From assembly GCF_026230105.1 (NCBI RefSeq), contig NC_079477.1, positions 8,809,001-8,873,000 on the forward strand: a stretch of DNA of 64,000 nucleotides, given 5' to 3'. Positions 35,150 through 47,359 of the stretch are shown here, one piece after another. This DNA comes from Diorhabda sublineata. Its lineage: Eukaryota; Arthropoda; Insecta; Coleoptera; Chrysomelidae. The translations under genes were made by a program, and so were the position numbers. The notes beneath the pieces are model-generated. The model did not search any database. It saw only the letters and a list, made by a program, of their open reading frames with translations, and was not told the origin of the DNA. The stretch's first letter is position 1, and every line of letters begins with the position of its first letter.

Positions 35150-36828
35150 TGTATCATCAATTATCAATCTTTTTATCGTAGGAAATTTCTCACTCACATT
35201 AGTGTGTGTCTCATATTTTCTGTGCGATAAATGTTTTGTTTAGCTGTATCTTTTCGACCATGTAAAATAGGAAAACTGATTCTTGAATTAGCGTTGCAAG
35301 GCAACATTTAGCGTAGAGAAAAAAATATGCGAAGAGTAAATTTTATTTCTCGTAATTATCAAAATGCCAGGATGATCCAACTTATCTTGAAATTTTATTT
35401 AAATGGGGTCCAACGGACTGTGGATCCTTATATCTGCTTTGAGGTATGAGGAAAGTTCAGGACATGTTTCAGTAGCTTCGATTATTTTTTCGTTTGTGTC
35501 AAGCTTTGACTCGAGTAGGGATAATAGGTGAAGAATTTGTTTGATAGTATGTTGGAGTTACATTGAGTATTATCACTTTCAAAGCATCGCCCAAATAAAA
35601 ATTTTGGAAATCCTGAATGACAACAATATAGTTCTAAATGTTTTAATCAATTATAATGTCAAATATACTTGTAATTGTGGACCTACTTCATTAGAATAAA
35701 TTCAAAGTACCAAACTGAACCTTACATTAATCCATTTATCAGATGTTCATGATTCTAATGATGTCACACTCTCATCTGAAATTGAAAGTGGAAATGCGAA
35801 ATATGGTTTCACTTCATTACGAAAGAAACAACCTTACAAATTCTCATTTATTTGTATGCACTATATCAAATTGCACATCATAATCCCAAGAATGTAAAAG
35901 ACAGCCTGCTTTCATCCCCATTATTCGCCTCTCAATATATTTACTTAATCTTTAATTAAGTATTTGTTTGACATTCCCCTTTTGTTGAGTTGGCGAGGCG
36001 TACAAAGCAATAATCGAGTCCACTTGTATTTTACATGTCCACTAAAAGATTTGTCAAACAAAGAAAAGGGCTAACATCTGGACATACGTGCAAGTCTTTT
36101 GTATTCCAGCCCTTTGACAAATGACAAATATATTTACAGACCTAAAAAAACACTCGAGGCTTATTATTAGCAGGATATTAGGGCACTTTCATATTCAAAT
36201 TTTTGTTTGCAGAGAGGAGACTGGTTGTTAATTCGTATTGGGAAATGTTTATTTCATCGCAATTACATTTTCTACATCAATAATACCACATTGTATAAAT
36301 TCATAATTTATTAAAATGTTCCATCATTATTCACAAAAGTATAAGATTTTTTATATATAATAAAAAAACAACCATAACTTTTATGTTATTTTCTTTTTAT
36401 ATAGTTTATTTCAAAAAGCAGACTTTGATTAAAAACTCTCTGATCTTACACCTGTATACATGTTATTAACGGTTACCCGCGCAGTTTTTAATTGCGTTTA
36501 AATTTTATAATTAAATTATTCGCTGATAGATGCACTTTAATATTTTTTTTGTTGGCGGATTCCTTCACTGCAATAACCATTTTAAAAATGATGATGATAA
36601 AGCGATATTTCAATGAAAGAATAAAAAACTTGACCGTACAACCGCTAATTTAGACACATTATAGTTGTTTGTCTGCCTAAATTAATATTTATTCTCCATA
36701 ATTATAAACTACAGCGACAAAAGTAGTAAGCAATAACAGGCATTTAAAAAGAGTGTTAAAACCTTAAACATTTTTCAAAAAGTTATCTTTGTATAATCTC
36801 AACTCACCTTCCAGACTCGGAACGGCCC

Positions 36829-36830
<2 letters not shown>
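35150..36830. other. Intron 2 stretch with a possible regulatory patch
   Basis: No gene or transposon. Between 35942 and 36122 there is a cluster of inverted repeats and CTTTG/CAAAG cores that could bind TCF (see the separate entry). The rest is plain AT-rich DNA. Confidence 0.4.
35942..36122. promoter_or_regulatory. Candidate intronic enhancer with TCF-like cores
   Basis: TACTTAAT and ATTAAGTA (35942-35949, 35955-35962) form a perfect inverted repeat containing a TAATTA homeodomain core. A 15-base segment AGCCCTTTGACAAAT at 36108-36122 recurs in reverse complement at 36049-36072, split by six bases. CAAAG/CTTTG cores, the centre of TCF/LEF sites, occur at 36003, 36059 and 36112. wingless is known in Drosophila to respond to its own pathway through TCF, so this is a reasonable but unproven candidate. 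Confidence 0.3.

Positions 36831-36831
<1 letters not shown>

Positions 36832-36902
<71 letters not shown>
36832..36902. repeat. (TA)n microsatellite
   Basis: An uninterrupted run of about 35 TA units. Confidence 0.95.
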
Positions 36903-36904
<2 letters not shown>

Positions 36905-39840
36905 TAATAGTTATATTTTTCTCCAATCAAATTAAAAGTATTGTAGAGTACGTAACTTCTGCTTTCAATTTGAATAAAAAGTTCGATGGATTACTAAAAT
37001 GAAGTTTGCCAAATCATTGCATTGGTAAGATAGATTAATCACGCCTTTTTTTCTGCTGTGACAATGTTTACTATTCATGAAATTTGGTCACTATTATACT
37101 TATACTTAGCCAAATTATCTTTGGAAGAAGCTAAATCATAAATTGCAGCTGAATAATGAGACAATTAAGAAAATTTTAAGCTGAGCTTCCCCAAGTTATT
37201 CACTATCTTCTCTCTACTAATTCTCAACATAAATACCACGTTGGAAAAATTGTATACCGTCACAGGGACCTTTCACACAACATTATAAAAATTCTTATTA
37301 CATTCTTTAAGTCTTTAATTCCAATAAGACCAACAAATAATAAAATGAACTCCAAGCGTTAACTTCAGTGTGGTCCGCGCGGCTCAGGATCCAATCCTTA
37401 GGCTAAGGACCAATCAATTATAGAAACTTTTGGTACTAATTCTAGTAATTTATTTGGCAAGTTCGTAAAATAATTCTGGAATCAATAAGTTTCACAAATA
37501 AATGCTACCAAAGCTTCAATGATCACTATTTGGTGTTTTTTGAATAATTTTCAGCATGTGAATGTCAATTTATGTTGTTTCAATGTTTAATTTTAGCTCT
37601 TCTGGTAAAATATATGGAATACAAGAGAAGGCTTAGCATTTTTGAATAACCCAAATCGTACTCAGTAAAACTCTGCTAAGAGCTCTCTCATATTGCTAGA
37701 AAAAAAACGAGGTTATTTTCTTAAAACGAAATTGGTAGAAGATGTTCATTTCTATGAGAATAAAGTGTAATATTATGGTGTAAATTGATTTGGTTTCAAA
37801 TCTGGTTGCCGGTATGTCAGCAGGTTCCTTTCAGTTTCTGTCTTTTTTTGCTGAAACTCAAAAATTATTAAATTTGCTTTATATTTGTTGCTGAATTGAA
37901 GCTTCATACAATATTTTTGTTCTGTACTATCCTCTGTGAGGTTAGAAAGACTTCTGGTTTGGGTATTTCTTCCGAATGCACTACAGATATTCTTGCATGA
38001 TAAAGATTGCGATTTCTCAATTTTGTGTATTATTTATATATATGCTTTTAATATTAACGGCATAAATACAGGAGTTGTCAAAATGATGTTGTGGTTTTCT
38101 CCAGACTGTAGATATACCAAATATTTTTATAATTGTCAACTGTCGCAACATTCCATACATGTTAAGGTACATACATACGAGTTGTGGTGCCTCCTAAATG
38201 AATGCTAAAATACGCTATAGAAATAAAAAAAAATGTTTCCATTTGTGCGGGTATATTTAATTATTTAATAGTAAATATTGAAAAACATTAGAATGATCAC
38301 ATAGCTACATTTGCTTTCGAATACGATTGTTTTATTTCAATATCTTACCACTATTCTATTAAATGATAATTCATATCAATTGTATGTGTTTGTTCAATTA
38401 GATACTCATTTTAAGGGGGAAATACCAAATTTTTATAATTTTTTTGCTGAAAAATATGAATTCAATCATTGGAGATAAATTATTGTTTACACCTAACATG
38501 TAACTGAAGTTACCATACAAAATTTATTGCCCGAAGAATCCAAAAAGTAATATAAAAGTTAAATGTGGTATTTCAGTGTATCTCAGACGTTATTCAGAGC
38601 TAAAAGAATAGAAGCTTTTACAGTCAATTACATAATTTATTTTAGGTTGGTTTAATAATGTGATTGTATGGATTTTTTTATGCTCAGTGTACCAAATACC
38701 AAAACAAAAATTATTATAAAATATCTGATAATCAACATCTGTGAGTCAGAAATACATTGATGATTTCGATAAGAATAAGAAAAATATTGCAAAAAAATAT
38801 ACAGTTTTATAACAATTCAGCGCATTAGTACATGCAACAAACAAAAAAGAAACAAAATCACTCAACCAGCCCCACATAAGTCGTTTAATGATTACTAATA
38901 ATTTTATCTATGAACAAGATGACAAATTTTCATACCAATTTTATAGTTAATTATGATAATTTGTAAATAAATCTTTCTTGTATCTTACGGCTCATTAGTA
39001 TAGTTAGTATTATTAAATTGTGGCGATTGAAGGATAACCAGTATTGTGAAAGGGCGAAGGCATTGGTCTATTTTCAACTTACACATTTAATAACGCTTAC
39101 ACTATATTATCTTTACTGACCTCTGACAATACGTTGGTCAGTGAGTACATTGATATCAATGTCACTGTCGACAACTACATATGTATTCTTATATATATTT
39201 CTATCAATATTAATGTTATTATTTATAAGGTGAACGTTATTAGATACAAGCATTATTATTTTCTTATATTCTAATAGTACATGTGTTTTGATTGAGACAA
39301 AATGTACGTTTAGTGATTTAGTTTGGCCCTACAGTTAATCATACTGTTTTCAACGACCTTTTCGTTTATCAACCATCAGTGGTTGGATTTCCAACACCAA
39401 TATTTTTTTGACTTTCGTAATTTTATCATAAACTCTCACTTAAATATTTCAGTGTTTTATTATTTCTAATTATCTCCTTTTTAAATACCTTTTCATTTTT
39501 TTAAGATTCTATTTTTCTTTCGAACGTACCAACAAAAATTAACGAAGTTATCTACTTTTTATTTATTTTGCCTTATCCGAATTCATCAGTACACACTATT
39601 TTTTATTCGTTAAGACATTTATTTTTGCTCTTCAAATTGCGTCTATCATAATAGTATCATTCGTTTATTCCCGTTAATTTCACATTTTTATGATACTACT
39701 TTTTGTATCAAATACTTATCGTTCCGTTTATTAATAATTTCTCTTTCAAATTTTGAAGTTATATTTTTTTAATGCTATAAATTAACAACATTAATACAAT
39801 TTTCGAATAAATGTGATGAAATTACTGCCTATTATAAAAA
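36905..39840. other. Gene-free part of intron 2
   Basis: AT-rich DNA without recognised coding or transposon sequence. A short GC-richer patch near 37370-37415 contains the palindrome CCTTAGGCTAAGG (37396-37408). Confidence 0.45.
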
Positions 39841-40020
39841 GAAATCAAGATACGTTAGTCCGCACCTGTTCCGATATGAGTTATCGTTGAATGATAATCT
39901 GCGCCCCCTGTGGCCCGAGCTGGGTAATTACGTCATCACTGGAATACCCGCAGAGAAGGATTTGATGTATAGCCGTTGGGTTTACATGCATTCGTGTATT
40001 GTTACAAACACTGTTCTCTA
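39840..40020. promoter_or_regulatory. GC-rich island with CTCF-like core in intron 2
   Basis: A sharp rise in GC content in the middle of AT-rich intron. It contains CACCTGTTCC (E-box), GCGCCCCCTGTGGCC (39901-39915), whose reverse complement includes the CTCF core AGGGGGCGC, and TTACGTCA (CRE-like, about 39927-39934). No coding frame or transposon match is recognised. It could be an insulator or enhancer element. Confidence 0.35.
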
Positions 40021-40265
40021 TTACTATACCTGGTCCTAATCGCATATTAAAAATCTTTTAGATCATTCATAACTTTCAATAATTATTTGTTTGTAATTGG
40101 TCTTCGTTTTTGTGAGGAGATTTATGTTTTTGGATTATATTATAATTTATCTTTACATGTTTTAATTGGTAGACTTTCTATAGGGTCAGACTGATCTGGA
40201 TTGTAAGTCATTCTAAATATAATGTAGATTCTTTGGTCTAAATACTAAATTCAATTATGTTGCTA

Positions 40266-41486
40266 TCTATATATATATAAAAATGAATTGTTGTTCATTA
40301 GTCTCGCTAAAACTCGAGAACGGCTGGACCGATTTGGCTATTTTGGTCTTGAATTATTTTTGGAAGTCCAGTGAAGGTTTAAAAGATAAAGAAATATGAA
40401 AATGTTCGGAATTGAACACAACCTAAAATTTTGTTTTTCCTTGATGTTTTGTCACATATTGAATTTCTGAACGCAACGATAATATTTGATATTTGACAAC
40501 CAACTAATATATCAATCCAAATTCTATGTCGATCGATACCTTAGCCAAAGAGTCCTTCCTTCGAACATGCGAGTATTTTTGCAACAAGATGAAACTGCAA
40601 ATGTGTTGACGAAGCAGTTTTTAGACATTGGAAATAGTGAAGTCGCAGTGGACACCTCGACAGGATTCATCATATTACCCGCAGAGTTCTGTCACATCAC
40701 AGGAGATAATTCAGCGTGTTTTCCCAAATATAGCGCAACAGTTCAATAAACATCATTGGTTGAATGAACAAGCAATATTGGCGGTAAAGAAAATTGAGGA
40801 TCTTGCGACCATTCAGTTTTTTTTTCAGGGACAGTTGGTTTCCTTAAAGTCAGTCGACACCGTTATGAATCAAAATTACGTAGTCAACTAACCCACGAAG
40901 TTATTAGGCTCATCGGAATTGCCTGGATTATCACCTAGACTGTGTAATTGAACAAGACTGGCTGTGAAAAAAGTGATGAATAATGTCATGGAGGTAACAA
41001 TCATAAAGGGAAAATACAAACGAGAGGATGTCTTGATCCCTCGTATCGTATACCAATGATTTCAACGGATTTATCATTCGATTCTAAACGTTTACAATTT
41101 TCGTTATGTATGGCTTTGCGATGATCATAAATAAATCGCATCGCGCGTAGAAAAAACGTCATCGTTTTATTTACGCACCACAAAACAAAAAAAACTATAG
41201 TTCATCAAGAAAGGTTAAATTTATTAACAGACTGTATCATAACTGTGTATATTAGTCAATATAAAATCGAAACCTTATAAATAACCAGTATTACATGAAA
41301 ACTCTGTTTTTTAAGTAAGCAACATCATGTGTAATTATTCGAAAATAATAATAAAACTTCATTCATAACGAGCATTTTTATATTTGTTTTAATAAAAAAC
41401 AGATTCATTTTGTTTGTTTCAAAATTATTTTATACAAAAGTTCTTTTATTAATCCATTGAAATACGAGGTCTGCCGGGTCAGCTAG
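40266..41486 (+). mobile_element. Helitron, 1,221 bp, ends intact, internally deleted
   Basis: The element begins TCTATATATATAAAAATGAA with the familiar AACGGCTGGACCGATTTGGC block nearby, and ends CTGCCGGGTCAGCTAG. It therefore starts with TC, ends with CTAG and sits between A (40265) and T (41487), exactly as Helitrons do. Inside is the C-terminal half of the Helitron helicase in broken frames. The blocks are LPSNMRVFLQQDETANVLTK (about 40552-40611); AVDTSTGFIILPAEFCHITG (about 40645-40704); a segment near 40850 reading SVDTVMNQNYVVN; LAVKKVMNNVMEVTIIKGKY (about 40959-41018); and VLIPRI with FDSKRLQF. The Rep domain and N-terminal helicase are missing, and frameshifts (for example near 40700-40740) interrupt the rest. 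It is non-autonomous. Confidence 0.85.
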
Positions 41487-41489
41487 TAT

Positions 41490-43950
41490 AGTATAGTATA
41501 AATTAGTAAATCAAATTTATTCTAGTAGCTCTCAAAATAATTTATCAAAACCTGAACTGTAATTTATTTGATTTGAACACAGAGAAAGGAGATAATATAT
41601 AATAATTTTACCAGGTTATTCAACTCAAAAAGATACATAACAATTGGTTATATTTCCCAAAATGAAATATACATAGGGTGGACAATACATCGAAGACAAT
41701 TTAAATTTTTGTTTATTTTGCCGCTGTTTTATTTCAGATGTCGAATATATATAAGCATATATTGGTTTTATTATAAGAAATAGGGAATTTTTAAATTTCG
41801 TGAAACTAATGGATATAAAAATTATGGGAAATCATTCCTGAAAACAATATTTTTTCTATAAAAACCCTTCAACAATGAATGCTATAAATAACTTCCACCA
41901 TCTTTATAATTACAGAGTCCTTATCTTTTCCTAAAATTGGTAACTATTAAAGCTTGAATTGGTTTCAATAATCACATCAGGCTACAAAACGCGCCTATCG
42001 GAATTAAATTTGGTTTATTGAATGGACGTAAAATGGATGCTTTATAACCAATCTAAACATCAAGTCATCCACTTTTTGTTTTAAAAATTCCCAATATCAA
42101 TGCGGCACGCTGCTATTGTAAATGTGCGGCCTAAAAATATAGGTCCAACAATTTAATCATAAACAATGTCACATCAAATTTGAATATATTTTATTTTTTG
42201 TTTCGTTTGAACATGACAAACTTGGTCAAAAATTCGAAATATACGAGGTGTCGTAAAAATTGTTATCTTTTATCATAACCCACTTAGTGACTTAGTTTTA
42301 GTAGTATCCTTTTTAATATGTTCAAAGTTATGATGTGATGTAATATTATTTACGAGCTATTTAAAAGTAGAAATGAGTTAGTTGCGACAACAACATTTAT
42401 CTATAAATCTTATTATCTCTTATTCCTTCCAATTTCATCCACCTTGACTCTGATGCTTCTTTTACATTTTCAATCTATTTGGTATACATTTTATCTCCAA
42501 GTTCTTATACTTCATTTTCCTTAATAAGTTTAATGGCCTAACCCACTTTTTATCACAATTTCTGGTCCTCCAGGGAGTTTTATATTTCTAATTATTTATT
42601 TAAAAGAAAAACATATTCTTAATGGTTCATTTTCACCTTTTTTCGTTTCCAAACTTATTATTTATTTTTCAACCTATTCCATGGCCCTCAAGCATACTTT
42701 GTGGTTATTTCTGTGTCATATAAATATTCATCTTCTAAATATTTATTTATTTTCAAGAAGATCTTATTGACTAGACATTTATTAGTGTTATGCAGGTAGA
42801 CTTCCTAAATATTTTCCTTTAGTATTAAGCTATAAATTCAAGAACTGGATTTATTTTTATCTGTAAAATTTGTCTCATATAATTTATGTTTCCTTGACAC
42901 ATTGTTTAATAATTTAAATGCTTTTCAAATCAATTTCAAAAGTAAATGTCATGAATGGGTTATTTTATTATGTTGAGTCTGCCATTATTGGTATCGAATT
43001 GATTTCATTTTGGAAATGAAATCCAAAATAACATTCGAAGAATAGTTAATCTATATTCTCTTAAGGCACAAGAACAGCCAAGCCTTCACCATAATTTCGA
43101 CTGAATCTTCAAACAAATCAAGTTACATGGTTTCAAACTGATATTTCAATTACATTTTTAAGACAAAGGCAATATTTTCTAGTTTCTTTCTTAGTTTAAA
43201 ATACACTTTTCTCTTTTACCGTTTCTTTTTCTGGCTTCATCATAGTTGATGTTCATTTTTGAAAACAAGATTTCAATAATTTTTTCTACACTTTTGAAGA
43301 AACTACAACAATATGACATAGTTTAGCTTATCGATTTCGATTTTGAATCTAGATAAAAACGATACTTTCTAGTTTAAATGTCTATCAATCATTATCAGAA
43401 AAGGTTCCGAAGAAAATGACAATGACCCTTAGTAAAGTGAAAGAAGTGAATCTGTACCTGAATTCTTCAATGGATTAATACTCACTTAATTAGTTGTTAT
43501 GGCAATATAAAATCTCGGCAGACCATTAAATCATAGGAATGAAGATGTATTTTGTATGGTAACATCTACCTGCCACCCTGAATATAACTCTGCGGGACAC
43601 CTGTAGAGTTTTGGCCCACGCGAACCATAGAGTGTCAGTTGTAAATATAGCTTATTAAGTTGGTATTTTTCATTCTTCTTCTTATTGGCAGATGAATGCC
43701 TCTTAATAAATTCATATTGATGATAAAGTAGTGACGAATTTTTGCTTGAAAAACTATATTAGTAAAACGGGCTACTGATCGATTTATAAATTTTTATAAA
43801 TATTTATAATAATTTTGAATCAAAATTAAAAGTAATTGATAGTGAAACTGGATTTATGAAATTTTGAGATAACATATTCAAATATATGAGACAGCTTCAT
43901 GTTTAGGTTAATGCTTGAGCTAAAAAAATTTAGACATTATCATGAACACG
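41490..43950. other. Gene-free part of intron 2
   Basis: A short TAGTA run follows the Helitron (41485-41502). The remainder is AT-rich and shows no coding or transposon motif. Confidence 0.45.
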
Positions 43951-43959
43951 AAGTATGAA

Positions 43960-44215
43960 ACAATCTTAAAAAAGGAAAAACTATCAACGCCGAGTATTAT
44001 GTGAACTTTTTGCAACTTTTAAATGAAGAAATCCAGCAAACACGGCCGCATTTGGCTAAGAAGAGAGTGTTTCATCAAGACCATGCTACAGCTCACACAC
44101 CCGTTATTGCAATGGCCAAAACTATGAATTGCTGCCTCATGCACCCTCTCCAGATTCAGCCCTCTCGGATTTTTTTCTGTTCCTGGACTTGAAAAGATGG
44201 CTTATATCCACATAT
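43960..44215 (+). mobile_element. mariner transposase fragment
   Basis: A nearly open frame reads INAEYYVNFLQLLNEEIQQT, RPHLAKKRVFHQDHATAHTP and then VIAMAKTMN. This is the segment around the second catalytic Asp (HxDxAxAHT) of a mariner transposase. A frameshift follows, and degraded PLxPxPSRIFF replaces the usual PPYSPDLAPSDFFLF. The preceding region is too decayed to read. The same subfamily occurs at 49535-49620 with near-identical wording. Confidence 0.75.
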
Positions 44216-44219
44216 CCAC

Positions 44220-45370
44220 AAGAAAAATATACGTTTTTTCTTTTCTTACTTCTAGAAGCTATATGTAAAATATTTCTTTTTCTCTAGTCAAGTTTCTGTA
44301 TTATTTTTTGAATTTACCTGAAAATAATTTGACTTTACTGTATATATATTAAAGTTTTGGCAATTTAACAGATAGAAGAATGAAATAACATGAAAAACAC
44401 AAGATCATTATTTGAAAATGTAGCAACTTTAGATGTTTAAAAGGTATTTAGTAGATTACCTGTATACTATAATCAATCAAAGGTATATTAATCATAGAAA
44501 AAGAAATTAAAAATAAGATTAACCAAAATATTGGTGACGGAAAAACAATGAATGTAGTTGAATAGCGGAGCGGAAATTTGTAGCATTATAACTTATTGTT
44601 CTGAAACACAAATCAAAATTTATTTTTTTGAACATCGTTCAAACAAAGCTTCATAGGCTGAAATATGTTACATCGTTGTAGCTTGATCTCACCTTTTTGA
44701 TGTAATTTTAAAAATATAGTTGAGTGCTTCGAATCAAATCGATTTATTTGCTGATTTTTTTATATGAATAAAATTTTTCGTTCACTAAAATGGAGATAGA
44801 TGGGAAGAAGTGATAGTTGCGAGCTTTGTTGATAAATACCAAGATGTTGAAAATAGTTCCAATTGAATTTCAAGTAATCTCATAAAAAGAGTACTGGGTG
44901 AATCAAATTAAATTCGAGCAAATGAATATTTTTGTCTACCTCAATTCAAAACTAGTGTAGAACCAAGATGTGTTAGTTAAATTGTGTGTACTGACGATAT
45001 CGAAAAATAATGAGTACTAGAAATACTTTCTTCGTGAGGAACTTATGAATCAGATACTTTTTTATTTTAGTTGGACATGTTTGAAAAAAAATAGAAATGG
45101 AAATATGGATAGACAAAAAGTACAGAAAAAAGGGAAAGTATAGAAGTTGACGGAAATAATCCTGGAAATGTTGTCTATTTCCACATTTGAATTACAAATA
45201 TGTTGAAAATGATTAACTATATGTTTAATAGTGATTTTAATCAAAATAAGTATAGTCTTCAGCGTAAACTATCTATTAATTAAAAGATATTCATAGAATC
45301 TCATTAGATTACTATTCAATAATATCAAATTAGAGCTACTCAACTTACTTAATGCTGAAGCCTTTTTACC
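44220..45370. other. Gene-free part of intron 2
   Basis: AT-rich DNA with no recognised feature. Confidence 0.4.
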
Positions 45371-45375
45371 ATTCC

Positions 45376-45595
45376 AGGTGTAAGGCATGTTGGAGCTGAG
45401 TCATTACGTGGGCTTCCGTCTACACAGCAATTTCCATTCTCTTCTATCTTGTGTCTTTTCTCTAATTTCCTGCCATTTTATGCATCGTTTTTCCTTGCTC
45501 TTAATTTCTCTTCCTCGGTCTTTCTTTCTTTTTTTTGGTCATGCTTCTCCCATTCTCATAACATGACCAAACCATCTTAATTGTCTTGCTTATAT
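45376..45595 (-). mobile_element. LINE 3' fragment
   Basis: The minus strand encodes, with stops, QLRWFGHVMRMGEA near 45585-45545, then a Lys/Arg-rich RPRKRN segment and RKDTR...RMEIAV near 45460-45430. RWFGHVxRM followed by GRPRxRW-like and DRxxWR-like segments is the standard ending of the ORF of many insect non-LTR elements. It is short, interrupted and inactive. Confidence 0.6.
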
Positions 45596-45599
45596 TTTT

Positions 45600-47000
45600 T
45601 TTGAATTGGTTTTAATTCAAATTTTCTCTTATAGTGTAATTCCTTTTTTTGTCATATATAAAACAATAAATAAATAGAAGATGAGCAAACGTGTTAATTA
45701 AGTCTTTTCATTTGTTCATAAAAGTTAAAACAAAAAAACATAGCACGAATCGTGGCACGCGGTTAAAAAAATTACAAATTGAAATGAAATGAAGATGGCA
45801 ATAATATTTTATGATTTACTGTTCCATCGACAGTCTGATATTAAAAAAAATGGATATATGATCAATACTTGGAATACTTCAATGTGAGACATCCAGTACT
45901 GTTTTTCAACATGGCCATAAACAACGGGTATCATAGTAGAGCTGTCATCTTCGAAGTTAAAAGTCATTATATGTTTATTATTACCTTCAGTGTACGATAT
46001 ATGATATGGAGTGTTGTGTACAAGCATCATGCACTTCAGCTGCATCGATGCATCGGCTTTCTTCTCACACACGAGTTTATTTGCTCACGTATGAAAACCA
46101 GAAAAGATGTTTTTGCTCTCTCAGGAATTAAAATGTTTTGGATGCTTTCGTTCTTTGTCTTCAAGGACGGATTTAATCGGAACGAAATTGAGATCACTTC
46201 ACTACACAATAAGATTACTATTCGAAATTAATTAAATCAATCGAAAATCAGCTGAAGCTATTTATTTAAATGGGCTAAAAATTACAGTTAAATTCCTTTA
46301 CATGAACTCAATATTTTCATCAAATAAAGTTGTTACGAAATGTCTTCCAGTGATTTTTGTGTTTATTAAGGAGTTAGTGTCTTGGAATTCGATAAAATTA
46401 TAAGTATTTGTCATACCATGAATATATTGAACAAAGAAATACATAACTATTGATTTGCATGAGCCAATTGATGAAAACAACAACAGTTTCATCATCTCTC
46501 CCACGTAAAAAAAAAGATAATTAATTGTTATCATTAATTCTAATCATTTCTAATCAAATAGAGGAAAACGCCAATAAACAATAATATATCTAAGAATATC
46601 AAACAAATTCACTGTGAAAGTACATGTCTTCTCAAATGAGGAGTGAGAAATATAATTCTAAAGAACCACATTTCTATCAATTTGAAAATCAGTAGAAGCG
46701 CTCCGGATTTATTAAATTATGTAATACAATTGGTTATAGGCTATTTCACCCATATTGGGAAAATCATGATTTTGTAGAGAGTGAACTAGATGAATACTTT
46801 CTACAATTGATAGAGTTGTTGCCTGCTAATTCCGTTATTGTCATACTATTCCAAGCTCAAATTAGCATTGTGAATATCAGAGTACAACTCCGCTTCAAGA
46901 CGATAACAGAATAATAGTAAAATGCATAATTATCTATTGCGAGACAACAAATGAAATCCAATTAGATCAGTTGCTTTCCTAATAGATGATCACTCATATT
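45600..47000. other. Gene-free part of intron 2
   Basis: The largest frames (120 codons at 45869-46231 on + and 87 codons at 45809-46072 on the other strand) overlap each other and resemble no family I know. I treat both as chance. Confidence 0.4.
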
Positions 47001-47004
47001 TTTC

Positions 47005-47190
47005 TTTTTATTCTTCTTGGTGTCCTCATTGCTGGACGTGGTTCAGCTGTTATCTTGGATCTGACCTGAGCTCTTCAAATTTTCTCCGGTTGATATCATC
47101 TATGATATTTTGAATCTTCTCGTTCAATTCTTTCTAAATCTGCTGAATGGGGTATTCAGCTTGCCTCAGGTTGATTTTCTGTTAGAGCTG
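47005..47190 (-). mobile_element. Possible LINE 3' end
   Basis: The minus strand reads IIDDINRRKFEELRSDPR, a stop, QLNHVQQ, a stop and GHQEE. It then runs into an AAGAAGAATAAAAAG tail, like the AAGAAG tail of the LINE at 32770-33575. The similarity is too slight to assign a family. Confidence 0.3.
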
Positions 47191-47280
47191 GACCTTTTTA
47201 AACACGCTGTTATTAGCTTCAATTGTATGTGGGTTTATTTGTGTCCCTTATTACTATTAGTATATCAAACCACTTAAATT

Positions 47281-47355
47281 GCGTTCGTTAGCCGAGCGAG
47301 CTAAGGCGTAAACCTCCTAATTCGCTGGTAGTGGGCTCAAATCCTGTTCACGCTG
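47281..47355 (+). tRNA. tRNA-like sequence, probably a SINE head
   Basis: GCGTTCGTTAGCCGAGCGAG opens a tRNA-like sequence with an A-box-like TTAGCCGAGCGAGC and a B-box-like GGGCTCAAATCC spaced as in a tRNA gene. The anticodon-arm region (AAACCTCCTAATTCG) does not pair well, and the acceptor stem pairs only in part (GCG with CGC). It sits in AT-rich DNA and no discriminator or terminator fits a functional tRNA. I think it is the tRNA-derived promoter of a SINE or a tRNA pseudogene, not a working tRNA. Confidence 0.4.
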
Positions 47356-47359
47356 CAAA

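Noticed and set aside
45809..46231. Overlapping 87- and 120-codon frames on opposite strands
   Set aside because: No family resemblance, and two opposing frames over the same bases are expected by chance here.
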